Positions 1-8,962 of a DNA stretch of 22,347 nt are shown piece by piece (position 1 is the first letter of the stretch; each line of letters begins with the position of its first letter). Source of the stretch: CALJIC01 sp039805565 (GTDB taxonomy: Bacteria > Chloroflexota > Chloroflexia > Chloroflexales > Roseiflexaceae); assembly GCA_039805565.1 (NCBI GenBank), contig JBDLTZ010000131.1, positions 1 to 22,347 of the forward strand, given 5' to 3'. The position numbers were made by a program, and so were the translations under genes. The notes under the pieces were generated by a model. The model was given only the letters and a program-made list of their open reading frames with translations, had not been told where the DNA came from and searched no databases.

Positions 1-2165
1 TCGATCGGTGTGCCGCACCATGGGCAGTGCTTGAGCTGGTACGGAGTGCCGCCGCCGGCCACGCTGCCCTTCTTGAACTGTTTGATCGCCTCGTCGGCGT
101 CCTCCACCCAGTTCGGCGTCGAGCGCTGACCGACCCAGAGGCCGATACGGAACGGCTCCGCGCCCCAGCGCGCCTGGTCCTCGCGCCGGATGACCTCGCA
201 GGCGCAGATCAGCGCGGCGGCGCGCTGGAACTGCTGGAGTGTGAGCAGGCGCAGCGTGTAGCGCATCAGCACCGCGACACCGGCATGACCGCTGCGGCCG
301 GCTACTTCGCCCTGGAGCCGCCGGATGGCGAGCGTGAAGGCAGTGAGACCCAGGTAGGCCTCGGTCTTGCCACCGCCGGTGGGGAACCACAAGAGATCGG
401 CGACCGCACTGGCCGGGTTGGCGTCGGGGTCGTCCGCCGGTGTCGCACGCTCCGGGTGACGTAGGTCGGTCAGGCTGGGGAGGTTGAGCAGGATGAAGCC
501 GAGCTGGAAGGCGCGCCAGGAATGATTTTCGGGGGTGTCGAAAGCCGCCGGCGTAGTCTTCTCACCGCGCCGGACCGCCGCGGCGTAGAGCGAGCGGGTA
601 CGCTGAAGGGCCATCGCACGGTTGGCGAAGCGGAATGACGCCGCCGCCTGTGGGTCCTGGTCCAGCAGTGTGATCCCGGCGCGGATACGCGCAAGCGCCT
701 GGCGACAGCTCGCGAGGGCCACCTGAGCAGCGGCGTGGTAGGGCAGGAGGTCGTGCGATGGTGAATGGAGGCGTTGCTCCTGGCGCGCAACCCAGCTCGC
801 GTAGGCGTCGGCGAGCGGGGCAAGGTGCGTGGCAAATGCGCCGTCCGGCAGATCGGCGAGCGCCTGCATGTCGACCGTGAGCCCGGCGAGCTGCTCATAG
901 CCGGGGTCGGTCGCAAGCGGCGGTGTCGTCTGGGGCACCTCGTAGGCTGGGGCCACGCTGGTCCAGACGCGTGTCGCCCGGTCGAAGATCGGGTGGCCCT
1001 GCGCGTCACGTGCGACCTCCGCGTCGACCGCGACACCGTGACCGACAGCAAACTCGACCTGGCGGCGGTAGAGCATCGCCATCAGCTGCTCGTCCAGCTC
1101 ATACTGGTCGTTTGGCAGAGCGCGTCGCTGGAAGATGGGCGCACCATCGGGTGCGGACACCGCAAGTTCGGGCTGGAAGACCCAGGCTGTGTCTTTGCGG
1201 GTTTTCGGCTCCGGCTGGCCGTTGACGAGGAAGAGTGACACGATCCACTGGCCGGCGCGCTTGCGGATGATCCCCTGGACCGTCACCTCTTGCGTCTCAG
1301 GGTATGGTGACCAGGCAGGGATCTTGCCGGGCTTGAGGGGCAGCGGCGGTGAGGTGGCCTCGACGTGGATGCGCTGCCAGACGAGACGGTAGCTTCCGTC
1401 TTGCTGTCGGAAACGTTCGTCCTCGACCTTGACGCGCTCGTAGCGGCCCCAGCGCGCCGTCACACACAGCTCGTTCGCCTCGGCGTCTACCGCGAAGGTC
1501 AGGCCGATCGACGAGGGGAGCATCGCGGTGGTCGCCTTGGGCGGCGGCGCGTCGGTTGCTCCATCCTCGCCATCCGCGCCGCCCAGGTCGCCATCGTCGT
1601 ACTCCTCGGGGACGCCGCTGCTGCCGCGGGGTGCGAGCATACCGACGAGGTAGCGGCTGCGGACGGAGCGCTCGTCGATGATCTCCTGCGGGCCATCTGC
1701 CGGACCGAGAAGCTCGTTGACCACAAGACGCTCAAGGCGCTCGCGCAGCACCGCGGACGAGTAGGGCTCAGGGCTCGAGGGCTCGGTCGCGGGGCTCGGG
1801 TGTTCGGAGCTATCACCTGGTTCTGCCGTGTGATCGTCCGATGGGACCGCCAGCGGCTCCTCAGCAGACGAGGCCTGACTCTCTCCCTCATCAGCCACAG
1901 GCTCGCGCCCGTGGCGTCGGTGGACCCACTCGGTGAGCTGCTCGGCCAGCGCAGGTGGAAGGCTTGTGGCGTCAATGACCTCCCCCAGCTCCACAAAGTC
2001 CCAGTGCGCCGGGATACCCGCGAAGAGGAACTCGATCTGGTCAGGCTCCATACGCTCGACACCGGAGCAGTCGAGGGTCACGCGGCGCTGGGCCATGCGG
2101 GCGCCGGTCTCCGCGATCGCTGCCGGGCCCTGGCGCAGCACAGCGGAAAGTTTCACTGCGATCAT
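1..2165 (-). CDS. drmA: DrmA-like DISARM helicase, 5' part (cut by left window edge)
   Basis: The frame is open from ATG at 2165 to the window edge, giving 721 codons with no stop. A Walker A motif PTGGGKT in the context LLWFPTGGGKTEAYLGL lies near residues 594-606 (Lys about 600). A CPWCG half zinc-ribbon lies at residues 714-718. The LWFPTGGGKTEAYLG context is what I know from DrmA, the helicase shared by both DISARM classes and implicated in blocking incoming phage DNA. Residues 1-90 form a separate small domain with a strand pattern like STAS-type folds (RVTLDCSGVERM). An acidic, Pro/Ser-rich linker follows (about 95-135). The start is well fixed: AAGGAG sits 5 nt upstream and the ATG overlaps the TGA of the preceding gene (ATGA at 2162-2165), so translation is probably coupled. 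Helicase motifs II-VI and the true length lie outside the window. Confidence 0.85.
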   Translation of the reverse strand, partial: MIAVKLSAVLRQGPAAIAETGARMAQRRVTLDCSGVERMEPDQIEFLFAGIPAHWDFVELGEVIDATSLPPALAEQLTEWVHRRHGREPVADEGESQASSAEEPLAVPSDDHTAEPGDSSEHPSPATEPSSPEPYSSAVLRERLERLVVNELLGPADGPQEIIDERSVRSRYLVGMLAPRGSSGVPEEYDDGDLGGADGEDGATDAPPPKATTAMLPSSIGLTFAVDAEANELCVTARWGRYERVKVEDERFRQQDGSYRLVWQRIHVEATSPPLPLKPGKIPAWSPYPETQEVTVQGIIRKRAGQWIVSLFLVNGQPEPKTRKDTAWVFQPELAVSAPDGAPIFQRRALPNDQYELDEQLMAMLYRRQVEFAVGHGVAVDAEVARDAQGHPIFDRATRVWTSVAPAYEVPQTTPPLATDPGYEQLAGLTVDMQALADLPDGAFATHLAPLADAYASWVARQEQRLHSPSHDLLPYHAAAQVALASCRQALARIRAGITLLDQDPQAAASFRFANRAMALQRTRSLYAAAVRRGEKTTPAAFDTPENHSWRAFQLGFILLNLPSLTDLRHPERATPADDPDANPASAVADLLWFPTGGGKTEAYLGLTAFTLAIRRLQGEVAGRSGHAGVAVLMRYTLRLLTLQQFQRAAALICACEVIRREDQARWGAEPFRIGLWVGQRSTPNWVEDADEAIKQFKKGSVAGGGTPYQLKHCPWCGTPI

Positions 2166-4273
2166 GCGAGCTCCTTCCGCTCCCACAGTGGCGATGTCAG
2201 CGTGTCAAGGAACCGAGAAGGGGCGGTGTGCGACCCACACACGAGCAGCGCGCGCATCGCGCGGGTGCAGCCGACGAAGAACAGCCGCCGCTGCTCGCCT
2301 TCGATGAGCGCCGCCTCGTCGGGAAGAGCCTCGGCATCGATGCGCGGCAGCGTGTCCGCGTCGAGCCCCACCACCGCGACGAACGGGAACTCCAGACCCT
2401 TGGCGGCGTGCAACGTCATCACTTTGACCTGCGGCCGAGTAATGTCCACGTCTTTGGCCGCCATTGCCACTGCAGGCGTTCCCAGCGCCGTGAGCCGCTC
2501 GGCGACTTCACGTGCTAAGCGATGGTTCGGGCAGAGGATGGCGCCGCTGTGGACCGGCAGGCGGTAGCGGTGGGCGGCGGCGGCCAGGAAGTCTCGGAGC
2601 GCGGGGAGCTGCCGCGCTGGCTCGTCGGCGAGCAGGACGGTGGGGGGCGGGCCTTCGTAGGGTGACGGCTCCTGGTGGATACTCTCCGGGTCCCCCGCGT
2701 CTGTACCGGCGAGGATCATACGGCACGCGGAGGAGATCTGAGCGGTATTTCGGTAGTTGCGCTTCAGCAGAAGCGTTCGTCCCGTCATCTGGAGGTCGTC
2801 GTGGACCTGTTTCCAGCTGAATCCGCGCTGGTAGAGGGATTGCGACGCGTCGGCCGTCAGGTAGACGTGCTGGGGGGATTCGACCAGCGCGAGCAGCAGG
2901 CGGAGCGCAACAGGCGACAGATCCTGCGCCTCGTCAACGACGATGGCGCGGTACGGCTTCGCCGGAAGGGTTGCGACGTGGGCGAGTGCGCCGAGCCGCA
3001 CCTGCTCCCAGGTCACGAGGTTCTGCTCGGCCATAGCCGCGCGCCAGGCGTGGTAGACGGCCCAGACCGCCTCGCGCACCGCCGGGCGAAGTGGCGTGCC
3101 GCGGCCGCGGCGAGAGGCATTGAGGTAGGCCTCGGCGCTCTCCAGGCCCCAGCCGTCGATGATCGTTGCGAACTCCTGGAGCAGGTAGGAGCCAGCCAGG
3201 CGCTCCAACTGCTGGCGTCGCACCTGCCGGTCAAAGACGTTGGCCGCCGGGATCTCGGCTGTGGTGAGCGCGGTCTCGAGGCAGGCAAGCGCCTGCCCCT
3301 CTGTGGCGAATGTTGGCCAGCCGTGGGCGCGGGCGTAGTAGTGGCTTGCCAAGCTGTCGACTGTGCTGACCTTCACGCCGGCCTTGTCGAGGTCTGTTTT
3401 CAGCAGATAGGTGAGGAGCTGCTTCGAGTAATTCACCAGCGGATTGGTGTAGGTGGTGAACAGCACTGGGCCCGCGCCCTGTGCGAGCAGGCGCTGGACA
3501 CGATAGATGGCGAGGGTGGACTTACCAGAGCCCGGGCCGCCTTTCACCAGGGTCGGGCCGGTGACACCGACATCGAGCAGCGCCTCCTGCTCCGGGGAGA
3601 GCTTGAGGAGGAACGCGCTCAGATCGCCCTCGGCGAAATGCTCGACATCGGCTGGGTCCTGGAGCACGAACTCCGGCTGCGCTGCGATCTCCGCGAGCGG
3701 GCGCGGGAAGAGGTTATCGAGCACACGGCTGACGTACCGATCCGGCACATCGAGATCCAGGAGGTCATCGGCGCTGCTGATGCCAAGGATCGCCGGGCGG
3801 AAGGCCGCCGGGATCTGCCACTGGGCAAGCAGATCGCCGTTCAGAGCGTATGGGAGTGGGGTAGGCCGAGCACCCGCGGGCGTGTGGTCAGCCGGCTGAG
3901 CTGCCCTTGTCTCCCACTGGTACGTCTCGGCGCGCTCAGCTACGGCGTGCGGGGTCAGCGACGACGCATCAGGCGGAATTGTAGAGGACGACACTCCTGG
4001 GAGCTCGTCCTCATAGGTGCGCTCATCGCGCTTGCGGACGCTGAGGAGCTTGACCCAGCCCGCGCCGATACTGTAGAACACGCGGTAGTCGCCTACCCGT
4101 ACACAGTAGACGTTCTGATAACCCTTGAGCTTCTTGGCGTCCCCCTGGGCCGAGGCTGGATCATCAGAGAGCACCTTGAGCTTCTGAGTGACGAGTTTGC
4201 TGACCTGCTTGGGCAGGTTCATCGACTCGTTGAAGAACGTTGGGGTGAACGAGAGCTCGTAGGTCATGGGCAA
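2162..4273 (-). CDS. RelE/ParE-like domain fused to UvrD/Rep-type helicase
   Basis: A 703-residue protein with two parts. Residues 1-90 match the RelE/ParE toxin fold, with a KLKGY...YCVRVGDYRVFYSI core and a closing VRKRDERTYE strand. The rest is a superfamily 1 helicase: Walker A GGPGSGKS (Lys251), DEAQ at 447-450, a late HAAKGLEF motif and a C-terminal VGCTRAMRALLV motif VI. Free RelE toxins cleave ribosome-bound mRNA and ParE poisons gyrase. In a helicase fusion the domain may instead bind nucleic acid, and no antitoxin gene lies beside it. The start is ambiguous: TTG at 4273 has GGAG 9 nt upstream, while ATG at 4267 has poorer spacing. The gene begins 15 nt after the kinase-helicase stop and overlaps drmA by 4 nt, so it belongs to the same transcription unit. 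Its role in defence is inferred from context. Confidence 0.85.
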   Translation of the reverse strand: MPMTYELSFTPTFFNESMNLPKQVSKLVTQKLKVLSDDPASAQGDAKKLKGYQNVYCVRVGDYRVFYSIGAGWVKLLSVRKRDERTYEDELPGVSSSTIPPDASSLTPHAVAERAETYQWETRAAQPADHTPAGARPTPLPYALNGDLLAQWQIPAAFRPAILGISSADDLLDLDVPDRYVSRVLDNLFPRPLAEIAAQPEFVLQDPADVEHFAEGDLSAFLLKLSPEQEALLDVGVTGPTLVKGGPGSGKSTLAIYRVQRLLAQGAGPVLFTTYTNPLVNYSKQLLTYLLKTDLDKAGVKVSTVDSLASHYYARAHGWPTFATEGQALACLETALTTAEIPAANVFDRQVRRQQLERLAGSYLLQEFATIIDGWGLESAEAYLNASRRGRGTPLRPAVREAVWAVYHAWRAAMAEQNLVTWEQVRLGALAHVATLPAKPYRAIVVDEAQDLSPVALRLLLALVESPQHVYLTADASQSLYQRGFSWKQVHDDLQMTGRTLLLKRNYRNTAQISSACRMILAGTDAGDPESIHQEPSPYEGPPPTVLLADEPARQLPALRDFLAAAAHRYRLPVHSGAILCPNHRLAREVAERLTALGTPAVAMAAKDVDITRPQVKVMTLHAAKGLEFPFVAVVGLDADTLPRIDAEALPDEAALIEGEQRRLFFVGCTRAMRALLVCGSHTAPSRFLDTLTSPLWERKELA

Positions 4274-4288
4274 GGTTCGGGTCTCCAG

Positions 4289-7200
4289 CTAAAGGGTTAC
4301 TGGCAGCTCCAGCAAGTACTCGAGCAATGCCAATGTTGCCTGCTTATCCACGTGTTTGTTCTCCTGGTAGCACCAACTGGCGTGGACACAGTACGGACAA
4401 CCGGCCTTACACATACAGCAGGAGACGACCTCGTAGGCACGGTGGAGCAGCTGGGGAATATTCCTGTACGCCCGCTCCGCCAACCCGACGCCGCCCGGCA
4501 CAGGGTCGTAGATGTAGATGCGCGCAACCGATTCTTGTGCTCCGAAGAGCTCGACGTATTGGCTGCCGAGGTCGCGCCGGTCACACAGGGCGACAGTCGG
4601 CACGATACTGAGAAGCAGGTGCTCAAGCCCGTGGAGGGCGGCCCGCAAGCCGTTCTCATCTGGCTCGAGGTCGAACCGCTTGTCATAGAACAGGGCACTC
4701 TGAATCGTCGGGTTGATGTCAAGCCATAAACCTTTTGTATCGAGCGGCTTGTTCCTGAGCGGTTCTACAAAGGTAAACTCCCCGATCTTCTCGAGGTTGT
4801 GCAGCCAGAGCTCACGGTAGCCCTCTACTGATTCGACTACTCTCACTGACCCGTAGGAACACGTGGCAGTCGTTGTGGAAGTGCCAATTGAAGCTATCTC
4901 GAAAGGATGCTGTGTCAGGATGGATACGCCAAGCATCGGCCGTGTCACGTGTCTGCCTAGCGGCTGGCGAGTCTGACGTGAGAGCTGGACGGGCTCTCGT
5001 TTGACAATCACCTGTTTATTGATTTCGTCGATTGTCTCGACACGAAAATCTTCGCCGAGGTAGTAATACAGAGCTTTTGGGTGTGCCTCACGGTAAAGCT
5101 GCGGTGGCCCAATCTCGCCAAGTGGCTCGCTCCGCCCCGGACAGACAATCTCATACCGCTCGGAATCAACTGACCGTAGACTGACGCGGCTATGTGGTAG
5201 ATCGGCGCCACTGTAGGCGTACTCTCGATACCCTGAGGGACTGGTTTGCTCAACGAGGCTGCCATCGCGTGTCAGGCTCTCAAATGCTCTCCTCGTTTCT
5301 TCGCGAAAGTGTTGGATATCTCGTTGCTGGATAGGCCACTCACGTGCCATACATTGCAGATGGCCTCTGGCGATATACTGGTTATCGAGGTCAACCACTG
5401 CCATTTCGGATGGTCCATACAGAAGCGTCTCCGGACGTGCGAGGTAATAGGCATCCAACGGATTCGGTCCGCCGATGAGGAAGACATGTGCGTCTTCTCG
5501 CTTACGCCCTGCCCGACCGGCCTGCTGCCAAAAGGACATCTTGCTGCCAGGGAATCCGGTCAAAACACTCATCTGCAGGCTGCCGATGTCAATGCCCATC
5601 TCAAGCGCGCTGGTTGAGTAGATCGCTCGAAGCTGCGTGTCGCGCAGGGCCTGCTCGATCTGCTCGCGATCCTTTCGCGTGTAGCCACCACGGTATGCGC
5701 TGTACTGCGCTGGGTCACTTTGACCTGCGACTGCGGTCCGTGATCGCGCCAGTAGTTGCTCGACCTCCTGGCGCGCCCGTGCGAAGGTAATGACTTGCTG
5801 CCCTTCCTCTACCGCGCGGGTCGTTACCGTGATGGCCTCCTCATCCACCGCACGTCGCTGGCCCTCACCAACCGCGAGCGGCTCCCAGAAATGCACGTGG
5901 CGCCGCACCCGGTCCGCACCATCCCGGTCGATCAGGAACGCTCTGTCGCGGCCTGTCAGTCGTTGCGCCAGGTCAAGAGGGTTGCTGACGGTGGCCGAAC
6001 AGCAGATAAACTGCGGGGTGGCTCCGTAGTGGGCGCAGATGCGCTGGAGGCGCCGCAGGAGCATGGCGACGTGTGAGCCGAACATGCCGCGGTAGACGTG
6101 GACTTCATCGAGAACGATGAACTGTAGCCGTGTGAAGAGCGCACGCCAGTCCGTGTGGCGGGCGAGCATCCAGTGGACGAAGTCCGGGTTGGAGAGCGCG
6201 ATCCGCGGCGGTGTACGCCGTACTGCCTGACGTTCCACATCATTCAGGTCACCGTGCAGTCGCGCGACTCCGAGGTTGGGGCCGCCGTGCTGGGCGATAC
6301 GTCTGCCCAGATCCTCGAGCTTATCGGTCTGGTCGTTGATCAGCGCCTTGATCGGGAACAGGTACAGCGCGTGCGCACGCGGGTCTTGGATACAGCGCTC
6401 CAGGACAGGGAGATTGAAGCACATCGACTTGCCACTGGCTGTTCCGGTGACCACGATGATGTCTTTGCGCTTGCGCGCGCGTTCCAGGCTCTCGGCCTGG
6501 TGGCTGTAGAGCCGCAGGTCTCCCGTCGGCTGCCCGAACACATCGCGCACCGCTCGATCGAGCGGCCCTGGGAGTGACACACGCCGGAAGACGGCATGCT
6601 GGGGCGGGAGCACGTGAGTGGCCCGGATGGACTGTGGCTGGCCGCGGCTGATCCGGTCGCGCAGACGCCGGGCACGGATCTCGCGTCGCGCCAAGTCGGG
6701 GTCTAGCAGAAGCTCGACCTCGCGGTGCATCTCGAAGGCACTTGTGAATCGATCCGCCGGGTTCATCTGCATGGCGCGCACGATAATGGCGCTGAGAGCG
6801 TCGCTCACTCCTTTGCGGGCGTCCGCTGGCGGTGTCAGTGACCCTGTCATCCGCTCGATGGTGCTCTCGGGCAGCTGTCCGGTCACAAGGTGGTAGAGCG
6901 TTGCGCCGAGCGCGAACAGATCACTGCGCTGGTTCGTCGGCTGGAACTGGAGCTGCTCCAGCGGTGCATAGGCAAGGGTGGCAGCCTTTGCAGCGCGCGT
7001 TGTCTGCTGATCAAGCGGCTTGCCAATACCGAGGTCAAGCAGCCAGGTGTTGCCGTCCGCGTCCAGCTTCAGGTTATCCGGCTTGATGTCACGGTGAATG
7101 ATCGGCCGCTCCTGGCTGTGGAGTTGCATGAGCGCCTCCAGGATGTGAAGCGCGATCGTGAGCACCTTGACCTCGGGCAGGGGACCGCTACGAGCAAGCC

Positions 7201-7498
7201 GATCGCCCAGGGTCTCGCCGTCGATATACTCCATCACCAGGACGCGCCCCTGAGATGCAGCTAGCGGGAAGGCGTCGTACATGCGAGGCACGCGGGGGCT
7301 TCGGATGCGTCGCAGGAGCTCAGCTTCCACTTCGAACTGCGCGATCGAGTCGGAGTCGATGCGTGTGAGGCATTTCAACGCACACGGCCGCTCATCTTCG
7401 ATGTCGTAGGCCTGGTAGACTGTCCCGAAGCCACCCTGGCCGAGGCGGCGGTCGATGCGGTAGCGCTGCTGGAGGAGGGTACCGGACGCGAAGCTCAT
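4289..7498 (-). CDS. Ser/Thr protein kinase fused to MrfA/Lhr-type helicase with C-terminal Cys cluster
   Basis: A 1069-residue fusion. Residues about 12-270 are a PknB-like kinase: glycine loop LGQGGFGTVY (19-28), Lys42, probable helix-C Glu60, catalytic HRDIKPDN (135-142), and DLG at 155-157 in place of DFG. All catalytic residues are present, so it should be active. Residues about 300-900 are a superfamily 2 helicase: TGTASGKS (Lys357), DEVH 464-467, CSATVSNP, and QQAGRAGR motif VI. The C-terminus holds CC.C...C..C.H...C (1027-1043), the four-Cys cluster typical of the DUF1998/MrfA (YprA) family. MrfA acts in DNA repair in Bacillus. Separate kinase (pglW) and Lhr-like helicase (brxHI) genes occur in type 2 BREX, so a fused version inside a DISARM-like locus is notable. 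The start overlaps the UvrD stop (ATGA at 7495-7498) and has AGGGG 7 nt upstream. The substrate of the kinase is unknown. Confidence 0.9.
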   Translation of the reverse strand: MSFASGTLLQQRYRIDRRLGQGGFGTVYQAYDIEDERPCALKCLTRIDSDSIAQFEVEAELLRRIRSPRVPRMYDAFPLAASQGRVLVMEYIDGETLGDRLARSGPLPEVKVLTIALHILEALMQLHSQERPIIHRDIKPDNLKLDADGNTWLLDLGIGKPLDQQTTRAAKAATLAYAPLEQLQFQPTNQRSDLFALGATLYHLVTGQLPESTIERMTGSLTPPADARKGVSDALSAIIVRAMQMNPADRFTSAFEMHREVELLLDPDLARREIRARRLRDRISRGQPQSIRATHVLPPQHAVFRRVSLPGPLDRAVRDVFGQPTGDLRLYSHQAESLERARKRKDIIVVTGTASGKSMCFNLPVLERCIQDPRAHALYLFPIKALINDQTDKLEDLGRRIAQHGGPNLGVARLHGDLNDVERQAVRRTPPRIALSNPDFVHWMLARHTDWRALFTRLQFIVLDEVHVYRGMFGSHVAMLLRRLQRICAHYGATPQFICCSATVSNPLDLAQRLTGRDRAFLIDRDGADRVRRHVHFWEPLAVGEGQRRAVDEEAITVTTRAVEEGQQVITFARARQEVEQLLARSRTAVAGQSDPAQYSAYRGGYTRKDREQIEQALRDTQLRAIYSTSALEMGIDIGSLQMSVLTGFPGSKMSFWQQAGRAGRKREDAHVFLIGGPNPLDAYYLARPETLLYGPSEMAVVDLDNQYIARGHLQCMAREWPIQQRDIQHFREETRRAFESLTRDGSLVEQTSPSGYREYAYSGADLPHSRVSLRSVDSERYEIVCPGRSEPLGEIGPPQLYREAHPKALYYYLGEDFRVETIDEINKQVIVKREPVQLSRQTRQPLGRHVTRPMLGVSILTQHPFEIASIGTSTTTATCSYGSVRVVESVEGYRELWLHNLEKIGEFTFVEPLRNKPLDTKGLWLDINPTIQSALFYDKRFDLEPDENGLRAALHGLEHLLLSIVPTVALCDRRDLGSQYVELFGAQESVARIYIYDPVPGGVGLAERAYRNIPQLLHRAYEVVSCCMCKAGCPYCVHASWCYQENKHVDKQATLALLEYLLELPVTL

Positions 7499-8910
7499 GC
7501 TTCTTCCCCTTCTTCGTCCAACCGTGGCGCCAGAAAGCCGAGGTCGTAGAGAAGTCGCGATGGCTGGCCCTCGCTTCCAGAGAGCCAGAGGTGTTCGCTG
7601 GCACGGGTCATCGCGACGTACAACTGCCGTCGGGCGAGTGCGAGCTCCTGAGCCGTGGCCACCCGGTCCATCTCAGGGCGCATGCAGGGTAGAGCACCCT
7701 CGACAAGGCCGACAACAAACACCGCGCGGAACTCGCGCCCCTTGGCTGCGTGGATAGTGAGGAGATGGACCATGCGGTCGGCGGCTGGCTCTGCTCTGTT
7801 CGGGTCGTCGAACGGGAGGCCTGCCTCCGCAAGCTTCCCCGAGACAGGCTCGAGCAGCGCACGGTATCGCGCCAGCACCGCAATCTCGTCAGGCGCCATC
7901 CCGTCGTCGATCAGCCGCTGAATGCGCGCTGCGATCGCTGCTGCCTCCTCATCGGCCCAGCGGAAGGCGTGATACTCGGGTGGCGGCCCATGGCGAGCTG
8001 GTGTGATGTAGGATGGGCTATCAGACAGCAACCGGCAGGCATAGTCGAAGATTTCAGCGGTCGTGCGGAAACTCTCAGGCAGGAGGACATCGTAGCTATC
8101 GAGAGCGGGCAGCGTATCCGGGAGCTGTGACTCGCGATAGATGGCCTGCGCCTGATCGGCAATGAGCAGCAGGCTTTTCCGTGCAAGACTGCGGCCGAGC
8201 GTGATCTGCGTCTCGCTAAGATCCTGGGCTTCGTCAATGATCACGTGATCAACCCGAGCAGTCGAGCGGGTCTGGCGCAGCGCGGCGAGTGCGATAGGGG
8301 CAAAGTCGTCGAAGTCGAGTCTTCGCTGCGTGCGGAGCAGTCGGTTGTAAGTCTGAGCGGTGGTGAAGAGCGCAGCATAGTCGTCAGCAGACAAGGCTCC
8401 TGTCCGAGCTAGCGTCCGATCGAGGTACTCATCGAGATCGTGTAGGTTGCAGCCCTTGATCAGCCGGATCTCATCAAGGAACACTTGTGGATCACGCTCG
8501 AACACATCGAGCACGCCAAGGATGCGCCGTGTCTCTCGAATGGCATCACGCACGATGGCCAGGCGCTCAGGGTCCCGTGCAACCACGCTATAGTCGGGGT
8601 AGGCACGGCTGACGTATGACGCACACCAGCTGTGGAGCGTTCGCACCCGTACCCTGGACCAGACGCCTTGCGGAAACGACGCGATCTGTGCCTGGATCTT
8701 CTTGCGCAGAGCATCATTGAAGCACAGAAAGAGCACAGCGGGCTCGTTATTTCGTGATCGTCCTAGGGTGCATAGCTGTGCAGCTCGATGAACCGCCGCA
8801 AGTGTCTTCCCGCTGCCAGCAGCGCCACCCACGATGATCTCGCCTGTGTCAGGTGCATGGACGATCTGCTGCTGTTGGGTTGTCAAGCTATCGACCGTGA
8901 GTGTGCTCAT
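7495..8910 (-). CDS. Short UvrD/Rep-type superfamily 1 helicase
   Basis: A 471-residue superfamily 1 helicase. Walker A GAAGSGKT is near the N-terminus (Lys35). The region LFLCFNDALRKKIQ corresponds to motif Ia, DEAQ is at 226-229, the C-terminal half has HAAKGREF, and YVAMTRASEHLWL is motif VI. At under 500 residues it is much shorter than UvrD, Rep or PcrA (about 650-750), so the 1B/2B accessory subdomains are reduced. No nuclease domain is visible. Its stop overlaps the start of the kinase-helicase by 4 nt, which argues that the two are made together and may act in one complex. The ribosome binding site upstream of ATG 8910 is weak. It is a different subfamily from the RelE-linked UvrD protein (2162-4273), as the sequences around the motifs differ, so the two are not a recent duplication. 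Confidence 0.9.
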   Translation of the reverse strand: MSTLTVDSLTTQQQQIVHAPDTGEIIVGGAAGSGKTLAAVHRAAQLCTLGRSRNNEPAVLFLCFNDALRKKIQAQIASFPQGVWSRVRVRTLHSWCASYVSRAYPDYSVVARDPERLAIVRDAIRETRRILGVLDVFERDPQVFLDEIRLIKGCNLHDLDEYLDRTLARTGALSADDYAALFTTAQTYNRLLRTQRRLDFDDFAPIALAALRQTRSTARVDHVIIDEAQDLSETQITLGRSLARKSLLLIADQAQAIYRESQLPDTLPALDSYDVLLPESFRTTAEIFDYACRLLSDSPSYITPARHGPPPEYHAFRWADEEAAAIAARIQRLIDDGMAPDEIAVLARYRALLEPVSGKLAEAGLPFDDPNRAEPAADRMVHLLTIHAAKGREFRAVFVVGLVEGALPCMRPEMDRVATAQELALARRQLYVAMTRASEHLWLSGSEGQPSRLLYDLGFLAPRLDEEGEEA

Positions 8911-8962
8911 GCCATTCGGCTTTCGTTGTTGCGCGAGCTTGATACGCTACGGCAGAGTCTCT

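Noticed and set aside
470..2062. Several short minus-strand frames and a 400-codon plus frame in the first 2.5 kb
   Set aside because: They are out-of-frame shadows of the drmA frame, which runs unbroken from 2165 to the left edge and carries the Walker A and CPWCG motifs.
2675..4729. 684-codon open frame on the plus strand
   Set aside because: It is antisense to the RelE-UvrD and kinase-helicase genes, crosses their junction, and has no recognisable domain. It is a GC-rich shadow frame.
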